NCBI GenBank assembly: GCA_019410665.1
Contig: DXSD01000056.1
Location: 3,820-12,992, forward strand
Source of the DNA: Fusobacterium sp.
GTDB taxonomy: Bacteria; Fusobacteriota; Fusobacteriia; Fusobacteriales; Fusobacteriaceae
DNA: 9,173 nucleotides
Direction: 5' to 3'
The translations under genes were made by a program, and so were the position numbers. Each line of letters starts with the position of its first letter. The stretch's first letter is position 1. This document shows, piece after piece, positions 1 through 6,622 of the stretch. The notes below the pieces were generated by a model. The model saw nothing but the letters and a program-made list of their open reading frames with translations. It was not told the origin of the DNA and did no database searches.

Positions 1-28
1 TGGTTAGTGAGAAAGTACAGATAATTCT

Positions 29-56
29 GACCTCATACCCTACGGGGTCTTTTTTT
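29..56 (+). terminator. Intrinsic terminator of a unit entering from the left edge
   Basis: GACCTC (29-34) can pair with GGGGTC (44-49), with one G-T wobble, around a 9-nt loop, and is followed by seven T. This is a rho-independent terminator read on the plus strand. The first 28 bases would then be the 3' end of an unseen gene or RNA. One frame ends at TAA 22-24 just before the hairpin, but seven codons are too few to identify a product. Confidence 0.6.
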
Positions 57-84
57 ATTTTTTAAAATATGATAAAAAAAGTTA

Positions 85-129
85 CAAAAAATAAAAAAAG
101 AAAAGCCACCTAGTCCATATAGGTAGCTT
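85..129 (-). terminator. Intrinsic terminator of the four-gene minus-strand operon
   Basis: Read on the minus strand, AAGC/GCTT and ACCTA/TAGGT arms (103-129, one C-A mismatch, 7-nt loop) form a hairpin followed by a run of T broken by single other bases (complement of about 85-102). It lies about 50 nt past the autotransporter stop codon and is the natural 3' end of the operon that starts near 4635. Together with the plus-strand terminator at 29-56 it separates two convergent units. Confidence 0.75.
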
Positions 130-177
130 CCCAAGGGTTGTGATTTATTATAGCAAATCAATAGTGTTTTGTCAAGA

Positions 178-1083
178 TTAGAAATTATGTGATAGAGTAA
201 AAGAAAACATATCATAATAGTAATCTCTATTCCAGAAACTCCTATATCCTAAACTTACTAAAAAGTTAGGTTTTATAAAATAACCAAGTTTAGCATTAAA
301 GACTCCTGTATCTCTTCCAACTTCTAATCCACTAATTTTTTCTCTATTATTTAGTCTAATATCTTCTCTAGAAGAGAAATCGTAGTTCCACTCTCCAGAA
401 AGAGTTAATAAAAATTGATTGTTAAATTCCTGTGTATAAGTTACTCCTAAAGCACTACTTCCAACTTTATCATCATTATCTTTTATATCTCCATGACCTT
501 TTATTGTATATTGATTCCAGTCTAAAGAGATATATGGATACAGTAAACTCTTTTCTCCAAGAGGATAGATATATCCTCCCTCTACTCCTAAAGAGTAATC
601 TTTACTTCTATATTTAAAATCTCTATAAATATTTTTACTTTCTGTATAGCCAAATTTTCCAATAAGAAGTAGATTGCCTATATTTTTCCCAACATAGTAA
701 TCAATACCATAGGTTCTAACTTTAGCATCTTCATTTTTATATTTTAAGTTAGATTTTAAATATCCAAGACTTGTTCCAATAAATATATTAGGATCAGAGA
801 GAAGATTGCTATTTGTCCCCATCATAAAACCTTTAGTTTTTACGTCATACTCCATAGGGGAGTTATCATAACTATTCTCTATTTCTCCAATATATTCTAG
901 ATATTGATTACTGTTACTATATCCAGCTCTATTAAATTTTTTAAATATTACATTTTCTCTAAATTGCTCCTTACCTCTGTTACTTAGAATTTTACTATGT
1001 ATCTCTCCCATATTGTTAAAATTTTCTTGGGCCATAAGGAGAGAAGAGGATAAAAGAAAAATTATTCCTAGATATTTTTTCAT
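178..1083 (-). CDS. Autotransporter beta-barrel domain outer-membrane protein, nearly passenger-less
   Basis: 301 aa. Residues 1-18 form a Sec signal peptide (MKKY, hydrophobic core, LLMA with cleavage probably before Q19). From about residue 60 to the end there are alternating hydrophobic/aromatic strands separated by charged turns, ending in FTLSHNF with a C-terminal Phe. This matches the roughly 230-residue, 12-strand autotransporter barrel (Pfam Autotransporter family). Only about 40 residues separate the signal peptide from the barrel, so there is no normal secreted passenger; it may act as a plain outer-membrane barrel. The ATG follows an AGAGGTAGG ribosome site that overlaps the stop of the BAX-inhibitor-like gene 9 nt upstream, which argues for co-transcription as the last gene of the operon. 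The substrate or role is unknown; the fold call is firm, the function is not. Confidence 0.8.
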   Translation of the reverse strand: MKKYLGIIFLLSSSLLMAQENFNNMGEIHSKILSNRGKEQFRENVIFKKFNRAGYSNSNQYLEYIGEIENSYDNSPMEYDVKTKGFMMGTNSNLLSDPNIFIGTSLGYLKSNLKYKNEDAKVRTYGIDYYVGKNIGNLLLIGKFGYTESKNIYRDFKYRSKDYSLGVEGGYIYPLGEKSLLYPYISLDWNQYTIKGHGDIKDNDDKVGSSALGVTYTQEFNNQFLLTLSGEWNYDFSSREDIRLNNREKISGLEVGRDTGVFNAKLGYFIKPNFLVSLGYRSFWNRDYYYDMFSFTLSHNF

Positions 1084-1092
1084 AACCTACCT

Positions 1093-1791
1093 CTAATTTC
1101 TTTTCTTTCCAAAAATTCTTAATAGATAAAGGAATAGATTGATGAAGTCTAAATATAGATTTAAAGCTCCAATGATTCCCATTTTTTCAACCATCTCTTC
1201 ATCATCATTTCCTGCTATCTCATAAGCTATGTATTTTATTCTATTTAAATCGAAAGCTATAAGTCCAGAGAAAATAACTACCCCTAAAACAGTTCCTATC
1301 CAATAAAGAGTTGGTGCTTTAATAAAAATATGTATTAAAGAGATAATAACAATTGTGATTAATCCTGTCATTAAAAATTTACTGTATTTAGTCAGATCTT
1401 CCTTTGTTGTATATCCATATATAGCTATAACTATAAACATGATAGTTGTTACTCCTAAAGTATATAGTATAGATACAGGATGAAATACAAAGGCTAAGCT
1501 TGAAAATAGTATTCCATTTAATAAAGAGTAAAGATAAAACATAAGTCTAGCTGTTGTAGAAGACATCTTATTTATACCTAAACTTAAGAAAAATACTAAA
1601 GCAATTTCTGCTATTGCAATAATTTTAAAATATGAAGCTAGAGTATATACCATTTGAGGATTAAAGAAAAAGAAATATATAGGAACAATAATAGTTAAAA
1701 ATAATCCCCCTACCATATTTAATATAACTTTTCTTACAAAGGCATTGCTAACTTCAGTACTTATATTAACTAAATTATCATTGTATCTCAT
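1093..1791 (-). CDS. BAX inhibitor-1/YccA family (YetJ/YbhL-like) inner-membrane protein
   Basis: 232 aa with about seven hydrophobic helices (roughly residues 22-42, 50-72, 82-104, 107-126, 136-157, 160-181, 205-226). The family signature is clear: IAFDLNRIK (178-186), corresponding to the usual TAYDxQxIK, and GALNLYLDFINLF (208-220). D181 and D215 correspond to the paired aspartates that make the pH-sensitive gate in Bacillus YetJ, a calcium leak channel. A calcium-leak or membrane-stress role is therefore a family-based inference. The length is normal for the family. ATG follows a GAGG site (ATGAGGTTGATAAT). It lies 15 nt after the dehydrogenase stop and 9 nt before the autotransporter start, within one operon. 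The neighbouring genes do not reveal a specific job. Confidence 0.9.
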   Translation of the reverse strand: MRYNDNLVNISTEVSNAFVRKVILNMVGGLFLTIIVPIYFFFFNPQMVYTLASYFKIIAIAEIALVFFLSLGINKMSSTTARLMFYLYSLLNGILFSSLAFVFHPVSILYTLGVTTIMFIVIAIYGYTTKEDLTKYSKFLMTGLITIVIISLIHIFIKAPTLYWIGTVLGVVIFSGLIAFDLNRIKYIAYEIAGNDDEEMVEKMGIIGALNLYLDFINLFLYLLRIFGKKRN

Positions 1792-1806
1792 ATTATCAAC
1801 CTCATT

Positions 1807-2979
1807 TTATAAAGCCATTTTATATATAGCTAAAACATCATCTTTATATAATTTTTTCATACTTCCCAATGGTCCAAACATTGTAGCTTGTTCAGCCATT
1901 TTCTCCAATTTACTCTCATCAATTCCAACCTCTTTTAAAGTAGCTGGGATATTTAACGAATTAAAGAACTCTCTTGTTTTTTCAATAGCTTTATGAGCTA
2001 TCTCCATCTCATCGCTTCCATGAATTTTCCAAACATTTCTACCATATTCAACAAATCTATGAACAGTATCTTTACTTAAAACATATTCCATCCAATATGG
2101 AGTAAGTATTCCTAGTCCTACTCCATGTGTTATATCATAGAAAGCACTTAATTCATGTTCCATTCCATGTGTTGCCCAATCAGTTGATTCTTTTCCATAG
2201 GCTACCATTCCATTTAAAGCTAATGAACTAACCCACATAAGGTTTGCTCTAGCCTCATAATTTTCAGGTTCAGCATAAGCAACTGGTCCATATTCAATTA
2301 CAGTTTTCATCATAGCTTCCATCATACGATTTTGTAAATAACCTTGATGATCTGGAGTGAAATATTGCTCAAATAAATGGCTAAGAATATCTACTGTTCC
2401 AGCAGCAGTATGATATGGATTTACTGTAAATGTGTATTCAGGATCTAAAATTGAGAATACTGGTCTTAGTAGATCACTTCCTATAGCTAATTTCTGATTA
2501 GTATGCATATTAGAGATTACAGAGTTTCCATTCATCTCACTTCCAGTAGCAGCTAAAGTTAAAATAGATGCTACTGGTAAAGCTGATTTTAAATTTTCCA
2601 TCTTATTTTCTACATAAAGATCTTGCCATACATCTCCACAATAATTTGCTTGAGCAGCAATAGCCTTAGAACAATCTATTACACTTCCTCCACCCATAGC
2701 AATTATCAAATTTATACCTTGAGTTCTACATATCTCAGCTCCAAGATATACTGAATCAATTCTTGGATTTGGATCTACATTAGGTAGTTCATAAACATGG
2801 ATATTAGCTTCTTTTAGATTTTCAACTACTAAATCAAAAAGTCCACTTTTTTTAACACTTCCCTTTCCATAAACAATTAAAACTTTATCCCCATATTTTT
2901 TAGCTTCTTTTCCTACCTCTCTCACTTTTCCTTTTCCAAAAAGAACCTTAGTAGATACATTGTAATTAAAATTTTTCAT
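1807..2979 (-). CDS. Iron-containing alcohol dehydrogenase, BdhA/YqhD butanol dehydrogenase type
   Basis: 390 aa, full length for group III Fe-ADH. The N-terminal Rossmann-like half carries GGGSVID (96-102) for dinucleotide binding and YGKGSVKKSG (37-46), typical of the butanol-dehydrogenase branch. The C-terminal helical half carries the metal ligands D197, H201 (TVDILSH), H271 (ATHGMEHE) and H285 (DITHGVG). It reduces aldehydes to alcohols with NAD(P)H in the cytoplasm. The branch includes clostridial BdhA/BdhB and E. coli YqhD, so butanal is a likely but unproven substrate and broad aldehyde detoxification is an alternative. ATG is preceded by AGGGAGGG. It sits 13 nt downstream of the FAD oxidoreductase stop, so the two redox genes are translated from one message. 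Confidence 0.92.
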   Translation of the reverse strand: MKNFNYNVSTKVLFGKGKVREVGKEAKKYGDKVLIVYGKGSVKKSGLFDLVVENLKEANIHVYELPNVDPNPRIDSVYLGAEICRTQGINLIIAMGGGSVIDCSKAIAAQANYCGDVWQDLYVENKMENLKSALPVASILTLAATGSEMNGNSVISNMHTNQKLAIGSDLLRPVFSILDPEYTFTVNPYHTAAGTVDILSHLFEQYFTPDHQGYLQNRMMEAMMKTVIEYGPVAYAEPENYEARANLMWVSSLALNGMVAYGKESTDWATHGMEHELSAFYDITHGVGLGILTPYWMEYVLSKDTVHRFVEYGRNVWKIHGSDEMEIAHKAIEKTREFFNSLNIPATLKEVGIDESKLEKMAEQATMFGPLGSMKKLYKDDVLAIYKMAL

Positions 2980-2992
2980 TAAAAATCCCTCC

Positions 2993-4594
2993 CTAATTTA
3001 AAATAATTGGTTTTCCTTTAATCTCACTAAAAGATAAATCTATAATTTTAAGCCCATCTACAGCAGCACTTACAATTCCACCAGCATATCCAGCTCCCTC
3101 TCCAATAGGATATAATCCTTTTACATTGACTGACATTCCTAAGATATCTCTAACAATTCTTACTGGTGCTGAAGTCCTTGTTTCAGGTGCTATAAGATTT
3201 GCTCTTTCAGAAATAAACAGTGGATTCTTACTCCAATAATTAAAGGCAGCCTTCATATTTTCAGTGATAACCTCTGGAAAAAAATTATTTAAGTTATATG
3301 AAGTTTTCTTCATTTCAAAGCTACTATCTATTTCATATGAAGTCTTTTTATCATTCATAAAATCTAGAACTCCTTGATATAAAGCTCCATATCCTTCACC
3401 TAATTCATAGGTTTTTCTCTCCAATCTTTCTTGAAATTCCATTCCTGCAAATAGATGATTACCAAAATCATTTTCCTTTACTCCAACTACAATTGCAGAG
3501 TTAGAAAATTTTCCATCTCTTTGAGAATAACTCATTCCATTAACTAAAGAGCTATTACTTTCTGAAGCAGCATTTACAATAACTCCTCCTGGGCACATAC
3601 AAAATGAAAATACTCCTCTATCATCTTCTCTATTATTATAAGTTACATTATAAGTAGCTGCTCCTAAGAGTTCATTTCCAGCAAATTTTCCATATTGCAT
3701 CTTATCTATATCAACTCTAGGATGTTCAATTCTAGCTCCTATAGCAAAAGGCTTACTTTCCATATGAACTCCATTTTTGTGTAACATTCTATATGTATCT
3801 CTAGCAGAGTGTCCAGTAGCTAAAACAATCTTTGTGAAATTATAAAAATACTTTTCTCCCTCTTCACTTATAATATCTGCACCATGAACCTCTCCATTTT
3901 TTATATAAATATTTTCCAATCTATTATTAAAAAAGAAGTCTCCACCCATTTTTTTTATCTTATTTCTTAAATTTTTTACTACTTCCTTTAGAATATCAGT
4001 TCCTACATGTGGTTTATAATCCCATAATATATTATTAGGAGCTCCACACTCTACCAAAGTATTAAATACTTTATCCATATATTCACTTTTTATTCTAGTG
4101 TTAAGCTTACCATCGGAATATGTTCCTGCTCCCCCCTCTCCAAATTGAATATTTGATTCAGGATTGAAAAGCGAAGATGATACAAATTTAGCAGTAGCAA
4201 TATCTCTTTGGTCTACTGTTTCTCCCCTTTCAAATATCATAGGGGTATATCCAAGTTCTACCAATCTTAAAGCTGCAAAAAGTCCAGCAGGACCAGCTCC
4301 TATAACTGCTACAACTGTTCCTCTAGGATATATGGGAGCTCTCTCTACAGGAAAATCTTCTCTTACAATTTCAACTCCTTTAAGATTTGCTACAGAGATT
4401 GGATTTTTTAATTCAACCTCTATATTATAAATAAACTTTATATCAGTTTTTTTTCTACTATCTATAGATCTCTTATTCCAAATGATACCCTTTATATTAT
4501 CTTTATTTATTCCACGTTTAGTAATCTCTTTTATTATCTCTTTATCTTGATTTTTTTCCAAGGAGATAATAATATTATTTATATTTACTCTCAA
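2993..4594 (-). CDS. Uncharacterised FAD-dependent dehydrogenase (COG2509 type), TTG start
   Basis: 533 aa. A roughly 90-residue N-terminal domain precedes a Rossmann FAD-binding fold with GAGPAG (99-104) and E122 at the end of the second strand (FERG). The family block GEGGAGTYSDGKL (152-164) follows, then a substrate domain, and a second FAD contact GEGAGYAGGIVSAA (498-511) near the C-terminus. This combination matches the conserved but functionally undefined COG2509 dehydrogenases, so electron donor and acceptor cannot be named. The start is TTG at 4592-4594, chosen because AGAGGTGA sits 4-5 nt upstream and no ATG fits. It is the first gene of the operon, 41 nt below an extended -10 promoter. 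An in vivo link with the downstream aldehyde/alcohol dehydrogenase is plausible but only inferred from the shared message. Confidence 0.88.
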   Translation of the reverse strand: MRVNINNIIISLEKNQDKEIIKEITKRGINKDNIKGIIWNKRSIDSRKKTDIKFIYNIEVELKNPISVANLKGVEIVREDFPVERAPIYPRGTVVAVIGAGPAGLFAALRLVELGYTPMIFERGETVDQRDIATAKFVSSSLFNPESNIQFGEGGAGTYSDGKLNTRIKSEYMDKVFNTLVECGAPNNILWDYKPHVGTDILKEVVKNLRNKIKKMGGDFFFNNRLENIYIKNGEVHGADIISEEGEKYFYNFTKIVLATGHSARDTYRMLHKNGVHMESKPFAIGARIEHPRVDIDKMQYGKFAGNELLGAATYNVTYNNREDDRGVFSFCMCPGGVIVNAASESNSSLVNGMSYSQRDGKFSNSAIVVGVKENDFGNHLFAGMEFQERLERKTYELGEGYGALYQGVLDFMNDKKTSYEIDSSFEMKKTSYNLNNFFPEVITENMKAAFNYWSKNPLFISERANLIAPETRTSAPVRIVRDILGMSVNVKGLYPIGEGAGYAGGIVSAAVDGLKIIDLSFSEIKGKPIILN

Positions 4595-4634
4595 TCTATC
4601 ACCTCTTGCTCTTTTCTCAACTGTATTATGTAAG

Positions 4635-4663
4635 ATTATATCATAAAATAATAAAATACTAAA
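4635..4663 (-). promoter_or_regulatory. Promoter of the FAD oxidoreductase operon (extended -10)
   Basis: On the minus strand TGATATAAT (complement of 4635-4643) is a perfect extended -10 element. A weak -35 TTTAGT (complement of 4658-4663) lies 17 nt upstream. The -10 is 41 nt from the TTG start. The -35 lies within or next to the T tract of the preceding HU terminator, so one unit ends where the next begins. Confidence 0.65.
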
Positions 4664-4690
4664 GAAAAAACCTGTTTATTACAGGTTTTT
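4662..4690 (-). terminator. Intrinsic terminator of the HU gene
   Basis: A perfect 10-bp inverted repeat AAAAACCTGT / ACAGGTTTTT (4666-4675 and 4681-4690) with a 5-nt loop, followed on the minus strand by a T-rich run (complement of 4661-4665). It starts 7 nt after the HU stop codon. The structure is symmetric and has T-rich flanks on both sides, so it could stop transcription either way, but no plus-strand gene here needs it. Confidence 0.85.
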
Positions 4691-4697
4691 ACATTTT

Positions 4698-4970
4698 TTA
4701 TTTAATTTTCTCTGCTAAAAGTTTTCCAACTTTAAACTTAACAACCTTTTTACCCTCTATTTTCATAAGTTCTTGTGTTTGAGGATTTCTAACATCTCTA
4801 GGAGCTCTATCTACAATCTCCCATTTTCCCCAACCTACAAATGAAACCTCTTCTCCTTTTACTAGAGCCTCCTCTACACTATCAAGAAAAAGATTTATAT
4901 ATTTTTCAGCTTCCTTTTTAGATAGCTCTCCCTTACTAGCAAATAATTCTACAAACTCTTTTTTAGTCAT
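4698..4970 (-). CDS. hup: HU-family histone-like DNA-binding protein
   Basis: 90 aa from the chosen ATG at 4970, the usual length for HU. The N-terminal helices run MTKKEFVELFASKGELSKKE; then comes the FVGWGKWEI strand region (44-52), then the beta-arm with RNPQTQ (61-66), whose proline P63 is the DNA-intercalating residue, then the KVVKFKVGKLL C-terminus. HU binds and bends DNA as a dimer and compacts the nucleoid. An upstream ATG at 4997 and a second at 4976 also exist, but AAGGAGG lies 7 nt before 4970 and only 1 nt before 4976, so 4970 fits. It has its own promoter and terminator. It is immediately downstream of a tyrosine recombinase; HU-like proteins assist such recombinases in several systems, but here its separate promoter suggests a housekeeping role. 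Confidence 0.93.
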   Translation of the reverse strand: MTKKEFVELFASKGELSKKEAEKYINLFLDSVEEALVKGEEVSFVGWGKWEIVDRAPRDVRNPQTQELMKIEGKKVVKFKVGKLLAEKIK

Positions 4971-5011
4971 AGCCATTCCTCCTTGCTTAAATAGCACTTC
5001 TGTTAATATTA

Positions 5012-5040
5012 TATATACTATTTAAATACCATTTTGTAAA
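5012..5040 (-). promoter_or_regulatory. Promoter of the HU gene
   Basis: On the minus strand TTTACA (complement of 5035-5040) is followed after exactly 17 nt by TATATA (complement of 5012-5017), continuing into TATAAT. The -10 is about 40 nt from the HU ATG at 4970. The -35 lies only 7 nt past the recombinase stop codon, so HU can be expressed independently of that gene. Confidence 0.65.
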
Positions 5041-5046
5041 GGGGTT

Positions 5047-5602
5047 TTAAAAAATAATTTTAAAAGAACTGGAAGCTTCATTAACTTCTTTTTCAGTAAC
5101 ACCTAAATATCTTTGTGTTACAGCAACAGATGAATGATTCAACAATTTTCTTACAAGCTCAATATTACAATCATTATTAATATACTGAATGTGGGCATAG
5201 GTTTTTCTAAAGCTATGGGTAGACATACTACACACTCCTAAAATATCCCCTATTTTTTGTAAATATTTTTGAACCCATCTCACTCCTACAGTAAAAAGTC
5301 TATCTTCTAAATCTATCTTTTTTCTATTACAGTAGGCTTCAACAATTTCAAATATCTCTTTATTTATCTTTCTTTTTTGAAACTTACTAGTTTTTTGCTC
5401 CTGAACATCTAAAAAACTATTAAAAAGATTTTTTCTTTTTAACGATAGAACATCACCTATTCTTAGACCTGTATTTAGTTGAATTAAGATTATCAGATAG
5501 ATTTGATGATTTGCTCTAATCTTGATATTTTCTCCAAGATAACCATTTCTACACAAAAAAAATTTGTTCCAGCTCCTCATTACTTAATACTTTAGTTTTC
5601 AT
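5047..5602 (-). pseudogene. Small tyrosine recombinase (catalytic domain only), frameshifted near its start
   Basis: The intact frame from 5580 to 5047 encodes 177 aa containing the full tyrosine-recombinase set: R40 (TGLRIGDVLSL), K63, H122-x-x-R125 (THSFRKT), H149 (LLNHSS) and nucleophile Y158 (QRYLGV). The real start appears to be ATG 5602, which has a GGGAG ribosome site 10 nt upstream (5613-5617) and reads MKTKVLSNEELEQIF, a typical beginning for this domain, but that frame stops at 5549. Removing one base from the eight-A run at 5555-5562 joins both parts into a 184-aa protein. ATG 5580 has no ribosome site and an in-frame stop just upstream. The protein would lack the N-terminal core-binding domain, like FimB/FimE inversion recombinases and other ~180-aa integrases of Firmicutes. 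It follows an outer-membrane gene by 34 nt and may be co-transcribed with it. It could be a pseudogene, a slippage-regulated gene, or a sequencing error. Confidence 0.8.
5555..5562. repeat. Eight-A homopolymer at the recombinase frameshift
   Basis: Eight consecutive A (eight T on the coding strand) lie exactly where the start frame of the recombinase (from 5602) and its catalytic-domain frame meet. Seven would give an uninterrupted 184-codon gene; eight give a stop at codon 18; nine give the third frame. The tract is therefore the single point of disruption and a natural site for replication or transcriptional slippage. Confidence 0.85.
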
Positions 5603-5626
5603 GAAATCATCACTCCCTTTTTATGT

Positions 5627-5643
5627 AATATAAAGTTTATATT
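5627..5643. repeat. 17-bp AT-rich palindrome over the outer-membrane protein stop codon
   Basis: AATATAAA (5627-5634) and TTTATATT (5636-5643) are perfect inverted arms around a single G. It lies between the outer-membrane gene and the recombinase and covers the former's stop codon. It has no T tract and no GC pairs in the stem apart from the unpaired centre, so it is not a convincing terminator. In DNA this AT-rich such palindromes arise by chance, so no function is claimed. Confidence 0.3.
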
Positions 5644-6518
5644 CCTAATTTATAATCTACAGAAAATGTTATTCTTGAATCATCCTGAGAGGAATTTTCT
5701 CTTCTATTAGCATCTTTATTTACTTGATACATGAGATCTAATGAGATATTATGATATTCAACTCCTCCACCTACTCCATAATATATCCCACTCTGTCTAT
5801 TTATTTCATTATATTCTCTATTTTCACCTTCATCACCAATAGCATACCCAAAGTTAATTTTAAGATATTTATTACTCTCTTCTCCTTTAGATAAATTATA
5901 TTTTCCAGTTGCATATATAGGAGTATGAGTCCAAATATCAGAGTTCTGACCTTGGAAATCTTCACTATATGTTTCATTATTTTTATATGCTACTCCTACT
6001 CCAAATTCTAAATTGTCAATAAAGTGGTCAGATGTCAGTTCTTTAGTCGTAACCTTTCCTCCAAAAATCTCTTCACTTTTATCAATAAAATTATATTTTT
6101 CCAAAGTTTTTTCTAACTCTTGTATAATTTGAGGTTGGTTAATCTCCTTTTTCAATGGAATAGGATAAAAATTTTTCCTTTCACTGTTTATAGTATTTTC
6201 TGGAGGAGGAGCTTCCTTAGCTATAGCTATTATTTTTAGTAATTGCTCCTCAGTTATAACAGGAACACTATTATTTTGAATAATTTCTTGTTCAACTAAA
6301 ATATCTTTTGAAACTACAATCTCATTGACATTTTTCTGCTCATCATTCTCAATTTTTTTATCCTCTTTATTATCTATCTCTTTAAAAGTTTTTTCTAATT
6401 GTACTTCACTTTGCTCCTGCCAAAAAATTCCATTGTCCAAAGGAGCAACTTCTTTAAATTCACCATTTCCTAATAAAACTAAAGAAAGAAAAATATACGC
6501 TAAAAATTTTAATAGCAT
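5637..6518 (-). CDS. Putative outer-membrane beta-barrel protein with acidic periplasmic stalk
   Basis: 293 aa from ATG 6518, chosen over the GTG codons at 6530 and 6527 because AAGTGGTGG precedes it and the product then starts MLLKFLAYIFLSLVLLGNG, a standard signal peptide. About residues 22-165 are rich in E, K and N with likely helical/coiled stretches (VQLEKTFKEIDNKEDKK, QELEKTLEKY) and a short APPPEN proline segment. About residues 168-293 show alternating amphipathic strands (LEFGVGVAYK, YLKINFGYAIG, IYYGVGGGVEY, ISLDLMYQV, ITFSVDYKLGI), which look like a small barrel or the last part of one. No family was recognised with confidence. It is the first gene of a likely two-gene unit with the frameshifted recombinase 34 nt downstream, and is divergent from eutH. 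It could also be a cell-envelope anchor rather than a porin. Confidence 0.65.
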   Translation of the reverse strand: MLLKFLAYIFLSLVLLGNGEFKEVAPLDNGIFWQEQSEVQLEKTFKEIDNKEDKKIENDEQKNVNEIVVSKDILVEQEIIQNNSVPVITEEQLLKIIAIAKEAPPPENTINSERKNFYPIPLKKEINQPQIIQELEKTLEKYNFIDKSEEIFGGKVTTKELTSDHFIDNLEFGVGVAYKNNETYSEDFQGQNSDIWTHTPIYATGKYNLSKGEESNKYLKINFGYAIGDEGENREYNEINRQSGIYYGVGGGVEYHNISLDLMYQVNKDANRRENSSQDDSRITFSVDYKLGI

Positions 6519-6559
6519 TTTTACCACCACTTAATTTTATAGTAAATTATTACATTTAA

Positions 6560-6568
6560 ATTATAGCA
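6560..6568 (-). promoter_or_regulatory. Extended -10 promoter of the outer-membrane protein gene
   Basis: TGCTATAAT on the minus strand (complement of 6560-6568) is a perfect extended -10 lying 42 nt before the ATG at 6518. No good -35 is present at 17 nt, as is common for extended -10 promoters. It overlaps the position where the -35 of the divergent eutH promoter should be, so the two units may compete for polymerase. Confidence 0.55.
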
Positions 6569-6586
6569 TTTTTTTAGTAAATATTA

Positions 6587-6592
6587 TATAAT
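6587..6592 (+). promoter_or_regulatory. Likely -10 element of the eutH promoter
   Basis: TATAAT at 6587-6592, 31 nt before the eutH ATG. The -35 region at about 6563-6569 (ATAGCAT) is poor and overlaps the opposite-strand promoter of the outer-membrane gene. A weak -35 would be compatible with activator dependence, but no operator was recognised. Confidence 0.45.
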
Positions 6593-6622
6593 AAGTGGTA
6601 ATATTTTTTTAAGGAGAGGTTT

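Noticed and set aside
1..28. End of a known stable RNA (RNase P, SRP or 5S RNA) at the left edge
   Set aside because: None of the conserved end motifs of these RNAs could be matched in so short a stretch.
33..215. 60-aa minus-strand reading frame
   Set aside because: It starts inside the autotransporter's 3' coding end and runs through the operon terminator; no ribosome site and only chance hydrophobicity.
4164..4430. 88-aa plus-strand reading frame inside the FAD dehydrogenase
   Set aside because: Antisense shadow over the Rossmann fold coding region, without ribosome site or family resemblance.
5627..5643. Palindrome as a recombinase crossover site or attachment site
   Set aside because: One-base spacing and purely AT arms do not match the usual 6-8 bp spacer between recombinase arms, and about one such palindrome is expected by chance in 9 kb of this composition.
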